This document shows positions 1 through 10,300 of a stretch of 64,000 nt of DNA, one piece after another. The stretch covers positions 310,001 through 374,000 of the forward strand of contig CAIWHK010000032.1 in NCBI GenBank assembly GCA_903912525.1, in the 5' to 3' direction. Position 1 is the first letter of the stretch. Each line of letters starts with the position of its first letter. The stretch is from an uncultured bacterium (GTDB lineage: Bacteria > Krumholzibacteriota > Krumholzibacteriia > LZORAL124-64-63). Made by a program: the position numbers and the translations under genes. A model generated the notes under the pieces. It made no database searches. It saw only the letters and a list, made by a program, of their open reading frames with translations, and had not been told where the DNA came from.

Positions 1-22
1 TCGCCGTGCGCGGCAGGAGCCC

Positions 23-1360
23 ATGTCAGGCCACCTGACTCCCCTCCTCCAGGCCCTTGTGGGCGCTTCCGCAGCCCTGTGCGCGGTAGCGCTGGTCCTG
101 TTGGTGCGCGCCCGCCAGGCCGGTCGCAGGACGGCGTTGCGGCTGCAGCGGCGCGACACTGAGATCGCGAAACTGCGACACCAGCTCCAGGACGCGCGGC
201 GGCTCGAGGCCGTCGGCATCCTCGCCGGCGGCATCGTCAACAACCTGAACAACCTCCTGGCCGCGATGCTCGGCAGCGCGCGCCTGACAACGCACGAGGC
301 AGGCCTGCCCGCCCCGGCGCGCCAGGAGCTGGACCGGCTTCTGAAGGCCGGCCAACAGGCCACCGACCTCGTACGCGAGCTGGCCGACTTCTACCGCGAC
401 GCCGACCAGGCGCGACGCCCCCAGGACCTGCTGCCGGTCGTGCGGGATACCGTGAAACTGCTGCAGGACATCGTGCCCTCGTCGACCGAGGTCCGCGCCG
501 AACTGAGCCCCTGCAGCCCGGTGCTCGCGACGCGCGCCGGCGTGCAGCAGGCGATCATGACGCTGGGCAGCGGGGCCGTTCGCAGCCTCGGCTCTTCGGG
601 CGGGCGCGTGACGATTCGGCTGGCTGAGCAGCGCATCGACGGCCCGATGGCGGCGCACCCGTCCGTACTGGCCCCCGGCGCCTACGCCTGCCTCAGCGTC
701 GAGAGTGTCCCCACCGAACGCCACGCGCGGACCGGCAGCCCAAGCGGCACACCGGCAGACGGCGACCTGGCCGCCCTGTGCGGCATGGTGGGCGACCAGG
801 GCGGCGTGACGATCGACGACAGCGGCGAGGTCGAGTCGTGTGCGATCTGGTTCCCCCTGGTCGCGTGGCGCGTCACAGCCGGCACCGGGACATCGATCAC
901 GACGATCAAGCCCGCTCCGGCGACGGTTGCCGAACCCGAACCGCTGGAACTGGAGCAGCCCGTCGGCGGGCCGCCCCGCGCCACGATCCTCCTGGTCGAC
1001 GACGAGGAGATGGTCGCGCAGGTCCTGGCCCGCGGCCTGCGCCGACTGGGTTACCGCGTGGTCATCCACCTGGACAGCCGCAGCGCCCTGGCCGACTTCT
1101 CGCAGACGCCGGGCCTGTTCGACATCGTCATCACCGACCAGATCATGCCGCAGATGTCGGGCGTGCGCCTGGCCCAGCGGATCCACGATGTGCGCCCGGA
1201 CATCCCGGTGGCGCTGTGCACCGGATTCCGCGACAGTTTCAACGAGCAGCAGGCCCGCGATGCCGGCGTGGCGGATTTCATCCTCAAGCCCACAAGCCAT
1301 CGCGCCCTGGCCGCGGTCGTCGACCGCCTGGTCCTCAAGCGCATGGAAGGCCGCGGCTGA
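23..1360 (+). CDS. Hybrid sensor-kinase-like protein with degenerate kinase core and intact receiver domain
   Basis: Predicted inner-membrane regulator of 445 aa. A hydrophobic segment at about residues 8-30 is followed by a short coiled stretch, a dimerisation/phosphoacceptor-like region (about 58-125), a remnant ATPase-like region (about 150-280), a Pro-rich linker and a C-terminal receiver (about 319-440). The receiver looks functional: acidic pair D326/D327, phosphoacceptor D372 in ITDQIMPQMSG, T400 and K422. The kinase half does not. Related kinases read GGIAHDFNNLL, but this one reads GGIVNNLNNLL, so the phosphorylated His is Asn73. The N-box region (QQAIMTLGSGAV) lacks both usual Asn residues and the G1 Asp is not visible. 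It is therefore probably phosphorylated by another kinase or acts as a scaffold. The ATG at 23 has an AGGAG-type ribosome site. The target is unknown. Confidence 0.8.
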   Translation: MSGHLTPLLQALVGASAALCAVALVLLVRARQAGRRTALRLQRRDTEIAKLRHQLQDARRLEAVGILAGGIVNNLNNLLAAMLGSARLTTHEAGLPAPARQELDRLLKAGQQATDLVRELADFYRDADQARRPQDLLPVVRDTVKLLQDIVPSSTEVRAELSPCSPVLATRAGVQQAIMTLGSGAVRSLGSSGGRVTIRLAEQRIDGPMAAHPSVLAPGAYACLSVESVPTERHARTGSPSGTPADGDLAALCGMVGDQGGVTIDDSGEVESCAIWFPLVAWRVTAGTGTSITTIKPAPATVAEPEPLELEQPVGGPPRATILLVDDEEMVAQVLARGLRRLGYRVVIHLDSRSALADFSQTPGLFDIVITDQIMPQMSGVRLAQRIHDVRPDIPVALCTGFRDSFNEQQARDAGVADFILKPTSHRALAAVVDRLVLKRMEGRG

Positions 1361-1385
1361 TCCGCCTTTCCCGCCCCGATTCCGG

Positions 1386-1415
1386 CTGACTCCGATCCGG
1401 TCGATCTGCTATCTT
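1386..1415 (+). promoter_or_regulatory. Candidate sigma70-type promoter for the acyl-CoA carboxylase operon
   Basis: CTGACT (1386-1391), an 18-nt spacer and TATCTT (1410-1415) match the -35/-10 consensus at four of six positions each. The site lies about 70 nt upstream of the carboxyltransferase start. It was found by eye only. Confidence 0.35.
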
Positions 1416-1483
1416 CACCGCCGCCCTGAGCAGACCCCGGCCCCGTTGCGGGCCCCGGCAAGAAACCGCCAGAAGGAACCCTC

Positions 1484-3040
<1,557 letters not shown>

Positions 3041-3049
3041 GAGATTTGC

Positions 3050-4582
<1,533 letters not shown>

Positions 4583-4619
4583 AACCGGCCACCGCCCGAC
4601 CCGGCGAAAGGAACCGACC

Positions 4620-5153
4620 GTGCTGACCCGCAGGAACTACGTGGTGGACGTGGATGGACAGCGGCACACCGCCGAGGTGGCCCGCAGCGGCGACCGGACC
4701 GAACTGCGCATTGACGGCGGCGCGGCCGCCCCGGCGTCGGCCCTGCCCGTCCTGGGCGGCCGGGCGGTGTGCGTGACCGTCGGGGGGCGGCGGCGGGTGG
4801 TGCACCTCTCCCGGGCCGACACCAGGGGTGGGCTGCGGGCGACCCTCGACGGCCGCCCCGTCACGCTGTCGGTGATGGACGAGCTCCGCGCGCAGGCCCT
4901 GCAGGCCCAGGGCGGCGGCGCCGGCAGCGGCACGCTGGTCGCCGACATCCCCGGCCTGGTCATCGACATCCGGGTCCAGCCCGGCCAGGCGGTGCAGCAG
5001 GGCGAGCCGGTCATCGTGGTCGAGGCCATGAAGATGCAGAACGAACTGACGTCCGGGGTGTCCGGGACCGTGCAGAAGGTTGCCGTCGCGGTGGGCCAGT
5101 CGGTCAACCCCGGCGACGTCCTGGTCGTCATCGAACCCGCCCCTGCCGACTGA
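4620..5153 (+). CDS. Biotin carboxyl carrier protein of acyl-CoA carboxylase
   Basis: 177-aa carrier that shuttles carboxybiotin between the two preceding enzymes. The C-terminal biotinyl/lipoyl domain (about 105-175) carries the biotinylation motif EAMKMQNE with target Lys138. The N-terminal 100 residues look like the linker region seen in stand-alone carriers of propionyl-CoA/oxaloacetate-type carboxylases and lack clear motifs. A GTG start at 4620 follows a GAAAGGAA ribosome site. It is the third gene of the carboxylase operon, 37 nt after the biotin carboxylase. Confidence 0.88.
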   Translation: MLTRRNYVVDVDGQRHTAEVARSGDRTELRIDGGAAAPASALPVLGGRAVCVTVGGRRRVVHLSRADTRGGLRATLDGRPVTLSVMDELRAQALQAQGGGAGSGTLVADIPGLVIDIRVQPGQAVQQGEPVIVVEAMKMQNELTSGVSGTVQKVAVAVGQSVNPGDVLVVIEPAPAD

Positions 5154-5158
5154 CCCCC

Positions 5159-5195
5159 TGTAACCTGCGGGGCCGGCGTGCGTCTTAGGCCCCGC
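5159..5195 (+). promoter_or_regulatory. Putative ECF-sigma autoregulatory promoter with overlapping inverted repeat
   Basis: TGTAACC (5159-5165) and CGTCTTA (5181-5187), 15 nt apart, resemble the AAC / CGTC elements used by many ECF sigma factors. They lie just before an ECF sigma gene, so self-activation is likely. The -10 element ends only 9 nt before ATG 5197, so the transcript would be leaderless or nearly so, and no Shine-Dalgarno is visible. An 8-bp perfect inverted repeat (5167-5174 with 5188-5195) surrounds the -10. It could be an operator, or an attenuating hairpin for transcripts arriving from the carboxylase operon. Confidence 0.5.
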
Positions 5196-5196
5196 C

Positions 5197-5742
5197 ATGA
5201 CCAACGAAACCTTCCATGAGCTGCTCGCCACCCACAGGGACCGGGTCTTCACCCAGGCCCTGTTCAGCCTGCGCGAGCGCCGGGACGCCGAGGACGTGAC
5301 CCAGGAGGCCTTCCTGCGCCTGTGGCGCCAGGGCGACCACCTGCCGGCCGACCGCGTCGCACCCTGGCTGGCCCATGTCACCCGCAATCTCTGCATCGAC
5401 CAGACCCGGCGGCGCTCCGCCGCGCGCCGGCACCTGGGCGTGGCCGATGCGGACGCCGTGGACGGGCTCGTGGCCGCTGCGGGCGGGCCGGACGACCCGT
5501 TTGCCGGATTGGACCTGGACGACCGCCAGCGGCGCCTCCTGGACGCCCTGCAGACACTGCCGGCAGAGACCCGGACCGTGATGCTGATGCACTACGGCGA
5601 CGGGACGAAGCTGGCCGATATCGCCGACGCCATGGGCAAGTCCCTGGCGGCGGTCAAGGTGCAGGTGCACCGGGCGCGGCAGCGGCTGCGGCTGGTGCTC
5701 GGGACCGCCGACGGCGTGTCCGAGCAGAGAGGATCGGCATGA
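5197..5742 (+). CDS. RNA polymerase ECF sigma factor (SigE/RpoE-like)
   Basis: 181-aa sigma factor with only the sigma2 and sigma4 regions. Region 2 (about 10-70) includes DAEDVTQEAFLRLWRQ and the APWLAHVTRNLCIDQTRRR stretch. Region 4 (about 110-165) includes LPAETRTVMLMHY and a helix-turn-helix LADIADAMGKSLAAVKVQVHRAR. It directs RNA polymerase to a stress or envelope regulon. Its stop overlaps the start of the anti-sigma gene (ATGA), the usual sign of a cognate pair. An ECF-like promoter lies directly upstream, suggesting positive autoregulation. ATG 5197 has no recognisable ribosome site, consistent with near-leaderless initiation. Confidence 0.92.
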   Translation: MTNETFHELLATHRDRVFTQALFSLRERRDAEDVTQEAFLRLWRQGDHLPADRVAPWLAHVTRNLCIDQTRRRSAARRHLGVADADAVDGLVAAAGGPDDPFAGLDLDDRQRRLLDALQTLPAETRTVMLMHYGDGTKLADIADAMGKSLAAVKVQVHRARQRLRLVLGTADGVSEQRGSA

Positions 5743-6272
5743 AGTACGACTGTGACGCCTGCGGCCCCGAGCTGGGCGCCTACCTGCTGGGCGAGTCGAG
5801 CGACGAAACCCGGCGCGAGGTCGATGCCCACCTGGCTGCCTGCACCGCGTGCCGCGACGAACTGGAACGCGAGCGGGCGCTGCGGACCGCCCTGGGCGAC
5901 CTGCCGACCGCGACCTGTCCGGGCGCCGTCACCGCACGGATCCTGGCGGTCGTGGACGCCGAGTACGCCGCCACACGGCGACGCAATCGGCGCCTGCGCG
6001 GCGTCGGCCTGGCGGGCGGCCTGCTCGCGGCCACGCTGGCGGCCGTGCTGTTCCTGCGGCCGGGCGCGGCCCTGCGGGGGGCGTCCGCCGAGCACTACAC
6101 ACCCGAGCAGGTCGCCACGGCGCGGCACGAGCTCATCCAGACCCTGACCCTGACCGCCCGCGTCCTGGACCAGGCCGGGCGAAGCACGCTTGTCGACGTG
6201 TTCAACGACCAGTTGCCTTCCGCGGTGGAAGGCTCGCTGCGGCCGCTGGACGATCCCACCCGAGGAGGCTGA
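5739..6272 (+). CDS. Membrane-anchored zinc-finger anti-sigma factor
   Basis: 177-aa partner of the preceding sigma factor. The N-terminal cytoplasmic domain contains the ZAS-type zinc motif HLAACTACRDEL (His-x3-Cys-x2-Cys) and further upstream Cys residues (CDACGPELG). A basic stretch (RRRNRRLR) is followed by one transmembrane helix at about residues 87-108. The remaining ~65 residues are periplasmic, with no known domain recognised. The start is fixed by the 4-nt ATGA overlap with the sigma gene. It probably sequesters the sigma factor at the membrane until a signal triggers release. Proteolysis by the site-2 protease encoded at 54223-55635 is possible but not shown. Confidence 0.88.
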   Translation: MKYDCDACGPELGAYLLGESSDETRREVDAHLAACTACRDELERERALRTALGDLPTATCPGAVTARILAVVDAEYAATRRRNRRLRGVGLAGGLLAATLAAVLFLRPGAALRGASAEHYTPEQVATARHELIQTLTLTARVLDQAGRSTLVDVFNDQLPSAVEGSLRPLDDPTRGG

Positions 6273-6274
6273 CC

Positions 6275-6910
6275 ATGAACCCGCGAATGATCAAGAACCG
6301 CCTGGCCCTGGCCGTTGCCCTGACGCTGACCGCCGCGCTGGCAGCGCCGGCGCTGGCCGTGCCGCCCGCGCCCGAGAGCCTGCGCTCGATGCCGGGCTAC
6401 ATGGACCTCGACTGGGTGCACATCCCCGACGGCGCCGCGGAGATCCAGGACGTCGTGCTGGACCCCGTGCTGGCCGGCCTGGCCGCCAAGGGCGTCAGCG
6501 AGGACGACGAAGCGATGACCAAGGCCCTGTCGATGGTCAAGTCGGTCCGCGTGAAGGCCTTCGAGCTGGCCGAGGGCCAGGACGCCTCCATCGTCGCGAA
6601 GGACGTCAAGCAGCTGCAGGAGCGCCTCGACAAGGGCGGCTGGACGCAGTTGATCAAGTCGGTCAGCGGCGAGGAGACCGTCATCGTCAGCACGATGTAC
6701 AACAAGGGCGGCGAGATGGTCGGCCTGGTAGTGCTCAACTACGAGAACGGCAAGAGCGCGGCGTTCGTGAACGTGGTCGGCAACCTCGACCTGGCGACGC
6801 TGATGAAGCTGGCCGGCGAGATGCACGGCGACCAGCTGAAGGGCATGATGTCGAACATGCACGGCGAAGGCGCCGCCGACGCGCCGGCCAAGGGCGAACG
6901 CACCGAGTAG
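6275..6910 (+). CDS. Secreted DUF4252-family protein
   Basis: 211-aa exported protein. Residues 1-29 form a clean signal peptide (basic start, ALAVALTLTAALAAPALA, cleavage after an ALA). The mature part shows the DUF4252 pattern: a KSVRVKAFEL strand, a helix ending in KQLQERLDKGGWTQLIK, a VIVSTMYNKGGEMVGLVVLN segment, and FVNVVGNLDLATLMKLAGEM. The function of the family is unknown. In other bacteria it is often encoded beside ECF sigma/anti-sigma pairs, as here, where it starts 2 nt after the anti-sigma stop with a GAGGAGG site. It is thus probably a target or sensor component of this sigma system in the periplasm or outer membrane. Confidence 0.8.
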   Translation: MNPRMIKNRLALAVALTLTAALAAPALAVPPAPESLRSMPGYMDLDWVHIPDGAAEIQDVVLDPVLAGLAAKGVSEDDEAMTKALSMVKSVRVKAFELAEGQDASIVAKDVKQLQERLDKGGWTQLIKSVSGEETVIVSTMYNKGGEMVGLVVLNYENGKSAAFVNVVGNLDLATLMKLAGEMHGDQLKGMMSNMHGEGAADAPAKGERTE

Positions 6911-6934
6911 GACCGTACCGGGCGACGGAACGAC

Positions 6935-6972
6935 GAAGGCGCGCCTGCCGCGAGGGAGGCGCGCCTTCTTTT
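6935..6972 (+). terminator. Intrinsic terminator of the sigma-factor operon
   Basis: A 12-bp perfect stem (6935-6946 with 6957-6968) with a 10-nt loop is followed by TTTT. It lies 24 nt after the DUF4252 stop and before the convergent aminopeptidase gene. Confidence 0.85.
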
Positions 6973-6992
6973 CATCCCGCAGCGCTCCTGCG

Positions 6993-8108
6993 TCAGGCCA
7001 GGTTCTCGGGGTTGAGCCCCTCGAGTTCGGGCACGACGAACCGCCCGTCCTTGCGAATCAACCGGTCGTCGAACCGGATCTCGCCCCCGCCCCACTCGGG
7101 CGACTGCATCATGATGATGTCCCAGTGCAGCGCCGACTTGTTGCCGTTGTCGGACTTGGCGTAGGCGTTGCCCGGCGTCAGGTGGAAGCTGCCGCTGATC
7201 TTCTCGTCGAAGAGCGTGTCGAGCATCGGCTTGGTGATGTGCGGGTTGACGCCGAGGGCGAACTCGCCGAAGTAGCGCGCGCCCTCATCGATATTGAGCG
7301 CCTGTTCGAGCTTCGACTGGTCGCCGTCGCAGGTGGCCTCGACGATGCGCCCGTCCTTCACCACGAAACGGATGTTCGACAGCACGACGCCGCCCTGGCG
7401 CGTCTTCGTGTTGTAGGTGATCACGCCGTTCATCGAGTCGCGCACCGGCGCGGTGTAGACCTCGCCGTCGGGGATATTGCGGCCGCCGTCGCACTTGACG
7501 GCGGGCAGGCCCTTGATCGAGAACCCGATGTCGGTGCCCGGGCCGGTGATGTGCACGCGGTCGGTGGCCTCGAGCAGCGCGTGCAGCGGATCCATCGCCC
7601 GGCTCATGCGCGCGTAGTCCAGCGTGCAGACCTTGTAGTAGAACTCGGCGAAGTCCTCGGTGGAGCGCTCGGCCGCCTGTGCCATCGACGGGTTGGGATA
7701 GCGCAGCACGCACCACTTCTTGTTCAGGCGCACCGGGATGTGCACCTGGCCCCAGTAGGCCTGGTCGTGCCAGGTCTGGCGCTCGGCGTCGACATCGGCC
7801 AGGTCGAAGGGGTTGCTGCTGCCGCGCACGCCGATGTAGGCGTCGACCGCCTCCATGATCGGGCGGTGGAAGGCGCCCCAGGCCTTGAACTGGTCTTCGC
7901 CCGCGTTGCGGATGAAGCCGCGGCTGAGCGTCTCGTCGTTGAAGTACCAGAACGGCACGCCGCCGTGCACGGTCGCCACGCGTACCAGTTCCTGACCCAA
8001 CTCGAGGGCCTCGAGGCCCTTGATCTCGATGTAGATCTTCTCGCCCGGCTGCAGTTTCACGCTGTAGGTGATCAACTGCTCGGCCAGTTTCGTGTTGCGC
8101 GGGTCCAT
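6993..8108 (-). CDS. M29-family metallo-aminopeptidase
   Basis: 371-aa cytoplasmic peptidase of the AmpS/aminopeptidase T (M29) type, which removes N-terminal residues using two metal ions. Visible family signatures include HITGPGTDIGFSIKG, the metal-ligand region GEVYTAPV, GEFALGVNPH and the C-terminal SALHWDIIM with the conserved His and Asp. Length matches the family. ATG 8108 follows a GGGAGGA ribosome site. It is a single gene, convergent with the sigma operon and divergent from the epimerase. The role is presumably peptide turnover. Confidence 0.88.
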   Translation of the reverse strand: MDPRNTKLAEQLITYSVKLQPGEKIYIEIKGLEALELGQELVRVATVHGGVPFWYFNDETLSRGFIRNAGEDQFKAWGAFHRPIMEAVDAYIGVRGSSNPFDLADVDAERQTWHDQAYWGQVHIPVRLNKKWCVLRYPNPSMAQAAERSTEDFAEFYYKVCTLDYARMSRAMDPLHALLEATDRVHITGPGTDIGFSIKGLPAVKCDGGRNIPDGEVYTAPVRDSMNGVITYNTKTRQGGVVLSNIRFVVKDGRIVEATCDGDQSKLEQALNIDEGARYFGEFALGVNPHITKPMLDTLFDEKISGSFHLTPGNAYAKSDNGNKSALHWDIIMMQSPEWGGGEIRFDDRLIRKDGRFVVPELEGLNPENLA

Positions 8109-8233
8109 GCTATCCTCCCGGGGTTGGTCGTGCCATCATAGCCGAGGCGGGGCGCCGGCCCCAGCGCAATCACGTTCAGGAACGCGGCCGGGCGGACGCG
8201 ACAGGCGCCCCCGGGCCGGCGAAAGGCGAACGG

Positions 8234-8710
8234 ATGTCATTCGATCCTGCAAGCGCGCTGTCGGGATTGTCGGCCGGGACCGCCGGCCACCTCGACCATA
8301 TCGGTATCGCCGTGGCCGACCTCGAGCAGGGGCTGGCCCTGTATCGCGACCTGCTGGGGCTGGAACTGGAGCGCATCGAGGAGGTCCCGCAGGAGAATGT
8401 CCGGGTCGCCTTCCTGAAACTGGACCGGCAGGGTGGCCCGGGGCACCTGGAACTGCTGGCCCCCATGTCGGACCAGGGCGCGATCGCGGCCTTCATCGCC
8501 AAGCGGGGACCGGGACTTCACCATGTGGCCATCGCCGCGACGGACGTGGCGGCCGTGCTCGAGCGCTGCCGGGCCGAGGGCCTGCAGTTGCTGGACGAGG
8601 TGCCGCGGCCGGGCGCCGGAGGCAAGCTGATCGCCTTCGTGCACCCGCGCGCGACCGGCGGCGTCCTGCTGGAGATCTGCGGACCGGCGCCGGCGGGAAA
8701 CCCGGCCTAG
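8234..8710 (+). CDS. mce: Methylmalonyl-CoA epimerase
   Basis: 158-aa VOC-superfamily enzyme interconverting the R and S forms of methylmalonyl-CoA. Two beta-alpha-beta modules are visible, with metal ligands expected at His22 (HLDHIGIAV), Glu73 (HLELL), His96/97 (GLHHVAIA) and Glu147 (GGVLLEICGP). This would connect the propionyl-CoA carboxylase at 1484-5153 to methylmalonyl-CoA mutase, which is not in this window. An AAAGG site lies before ATG 8234. Its stop codon overlaps that of the convergent downstream gene in a CTAG tetranucleotide. Confidence 0.88.
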   Translation: MSFDPASALSGLSAGTAGHLDHIGIAVADLEQGLALYRDLLGLELERIEEVPQENVRVAFLKLDRQGGPGHLELLAPMSDQGAIAAFIAKRGPGLHHVAIAATDVAAVLERCRAEGLQLLDEVPRPGAGGKLIAFVHPRATGGVLLEICGPAPAGNPA

Positions 8711-9405
8711 CGGCCCTTGAACACCCCGACGTCGCGCCAGGAGACCTTGCCCGTCACCGGGGTCATGTCGGGCTCGCCTTCCGGATTGACCCAGGCCGGC
8801 ACGTAGCCCGCGCCGAACATGCAATCGAGCTGGTTGGCGGCGTCGGCGCCGACATAGAGCGCCTGGGTGCCCGATTCCGGGCAGCCGGGCTGCGTCGCGC
8901 ACGAGCGCAGGTCGGTCCCGTCGAGTCCGATACGGACGTTCGCGGGCCGCCCCTGGAACAGGACCTTCCAGTGCACCAGCTTCACGAAGCCGGGGCCGCA
9001 GCGCAGGCCCGGGTGGAACCCGACCGCGACATTGCCGGAAACGGACCCGATGCTGAGCGCCCGGGGATCGAAGAAATCCTGCCCGATGATGCTCGCCTCG
9101 GCCCCGGTGATCTTCAGCTTCAGTTCCGCGCCGCCCAGGCGCAGGAAAGCGTCGCCGTTGCGGGACACGGGGTCCAGGTCGGACAGCCAGGCAGTCACGT
9201 CGATGATCGTCACCCCGCCCTGCGGCTCGCCCGTCACCAGATGCTCGACGATGGTGTCACCCTCGACGAACGAGAAGCGGATGAGCCCGTTCTCGCCGCA
9301 CCACGTCGAGGCCGCCGCCGGCCGGCCCGCGCCGAGCACCGCCAGCGCCACGAGCGCCGTGAGCGCCCCGGCCCCCAATTTCTTCATTGCTCCCCGCATC
9401 GTCAT
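8707..9405 (-). CDS. Secreted protein of unknown function
   Basis: Not recognised. 232 aa with an N-terminal signal peptide (MKKLGAGALTALVALAVL, then a cleavage-like AAAS). The mature part is beta-rich by appearance and contains several Cys residues (STWCGENGL, GLRCGPGF, RSCATQPGCPES, LDCMFGAGY) that could pair in the periplasm. It is the last gene of a long minus-strand operon, 30 nt after an ABC-2 permease, and may be linked to that exporter's cargo or to the envelope. Three closely spaced ATGs (9405, 9399, 9390) are possible starts. The AAAGG site fits the one at 9399 best. Confidence 0.7.
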   Translation of the reverse strand: MTMRGAMKKLGAGALTALVALAVLGAGRPAAASTWCGENGLIRFSFVEGDTIVEHLVTGEPQGGVTIIDVTAWLSDLDPVSRNGDAFLRLGGAELKLKITGAEASIIGQDFFDPRALSIGSVSGNVAVGFHPGLRCGPGFVKLVHWKVLFQGRPANVRIGLDGTDLRSCATQPGCPESGTQALYVGADAANQLDCMFGAGYVPAWVNPEGEPDMTPVTGKVSWRDVGVFKGR

Positions 9406-9435
9406 CGCCTTTCCGCCCGCGCGCGCTGCGCCGGC

Positions 9436-10299
9436 TCAACTGCCCGTGCTGACGTAGTTGCGGACGCCGCGTCGCCACAGCAGCGCCGCGCCCCCGAAGA
9501 CCAGGACGCCCACCAGCGGCGTCAGCAATGCCACCTTGCCGAACTTCTCGCCGCCCACGAACCAGGCCGCCGGGTAGAAGGCCACCCACGCGAAGGGCAG
9601 CACGAACGTCAGGAAGAACCTGACCGGCAGGCTGTAGATCGTGATCGGGTACCGGCTGAACCGGATCAGGTTATAGACCGGCGGGGCCAGCCCCATCTTG
9701 TCCTCGAACCAGAAACTGACCGTCGTGATGCCCAGGAACACGCCCAGGTAGACCAGGGCGGCGCCGGGCGCCAGGAACAGCAGCGCCAAGAGGTCCGTAA
9801 CCCCGAAGTGCGCTCCGAGTTTCACCCCGGCGCCGGCCATGATGGCCAGGCCCAGGGCGATCTCGCTGAGCCCCGAGACGTTGAACGACTCGAAGATGAC
9901 CTGCGCCAGGCTGCCGACCGGCCGCAGCAGCACCCGGTCGAAGCGGCCGCCGATCAGGTATTCGTCCGCGAAGCCGTACAGGTTGACGCTGATCAGGTTG
10001 AACAGCCCCAGCGGCACCAGGGAGAACCCGTAGATGAACAGCACCTGCGGATACGTCCAGCCGTCCAGGGCGCGCACCTTGCTGAACATGACGCTGAGCA
10101 CGGCCAGCTGGATGATCAGGCTGAACAGCACAGCCAGCGTGTCGATGATGAAGTCGACGCGGTAGGCCAGGCGCATCTTGAGGAACTGCACGAAGTAGGC
10201 GCCGAAGATGCGGGCCTGCCATGCCAGGCGCGCCCCGCGCGACCGGTCGTCGCGGAAGGCGAAGCGGGTGGCGTCATCCGCGCGGGTCACCTCCTCCAC
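9436..10299 (-). CDS. ABC-2 type exporter permease (second permease)
   Basis: 287-aa inner-membrane protein with six or so hydrophobic segments, resembling the ABC-2 family permeases that accompany a COG4586-type ATPase and a second permease. Features include the amphipathic start FVQFLKMRLAYRVDF, the conserved-looking GGRFDRVLLRPVG cytoplasmic segment and the PITIYSLPVRFFLTF region. The GTG at 10299 is chosen because an AGGGAGG site precedes it and the upstream permease stop ends 1 nt before, implying coupling. A longer frame exists but would overlap the previous gene. It probably forms a heterodimer with the preceding permease. Cargo is unknown. Confidence 0.82.
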   Translation of the reverse strand: MEEVTRADDATRFAFRDDRSRGARLAWQARIFGAYFVQFLKMRLAYRVDFIIDTLAVLFSLIIQLAVLSVMFSKVRALDGWTYPQVLFIYGFSLVPLGLFNLISVNLYGFADEYLIGGRFDRVLLRPVGSLAQVIFESFNVSGLSEIALGLAIMAGAGVKLGAHFGVTDLLALLFLAPGAALVYLGVFLGITTVSFWFEDKMGLAPPVYNLIRFSRYPITIYSLPVRFFLTFVLPFAWVAFYPAAWFVGGEKFGKVALLTPLVGVLVFGGAALLWRRGVRNYVSTGS

Positions 10300-10300
10300 C

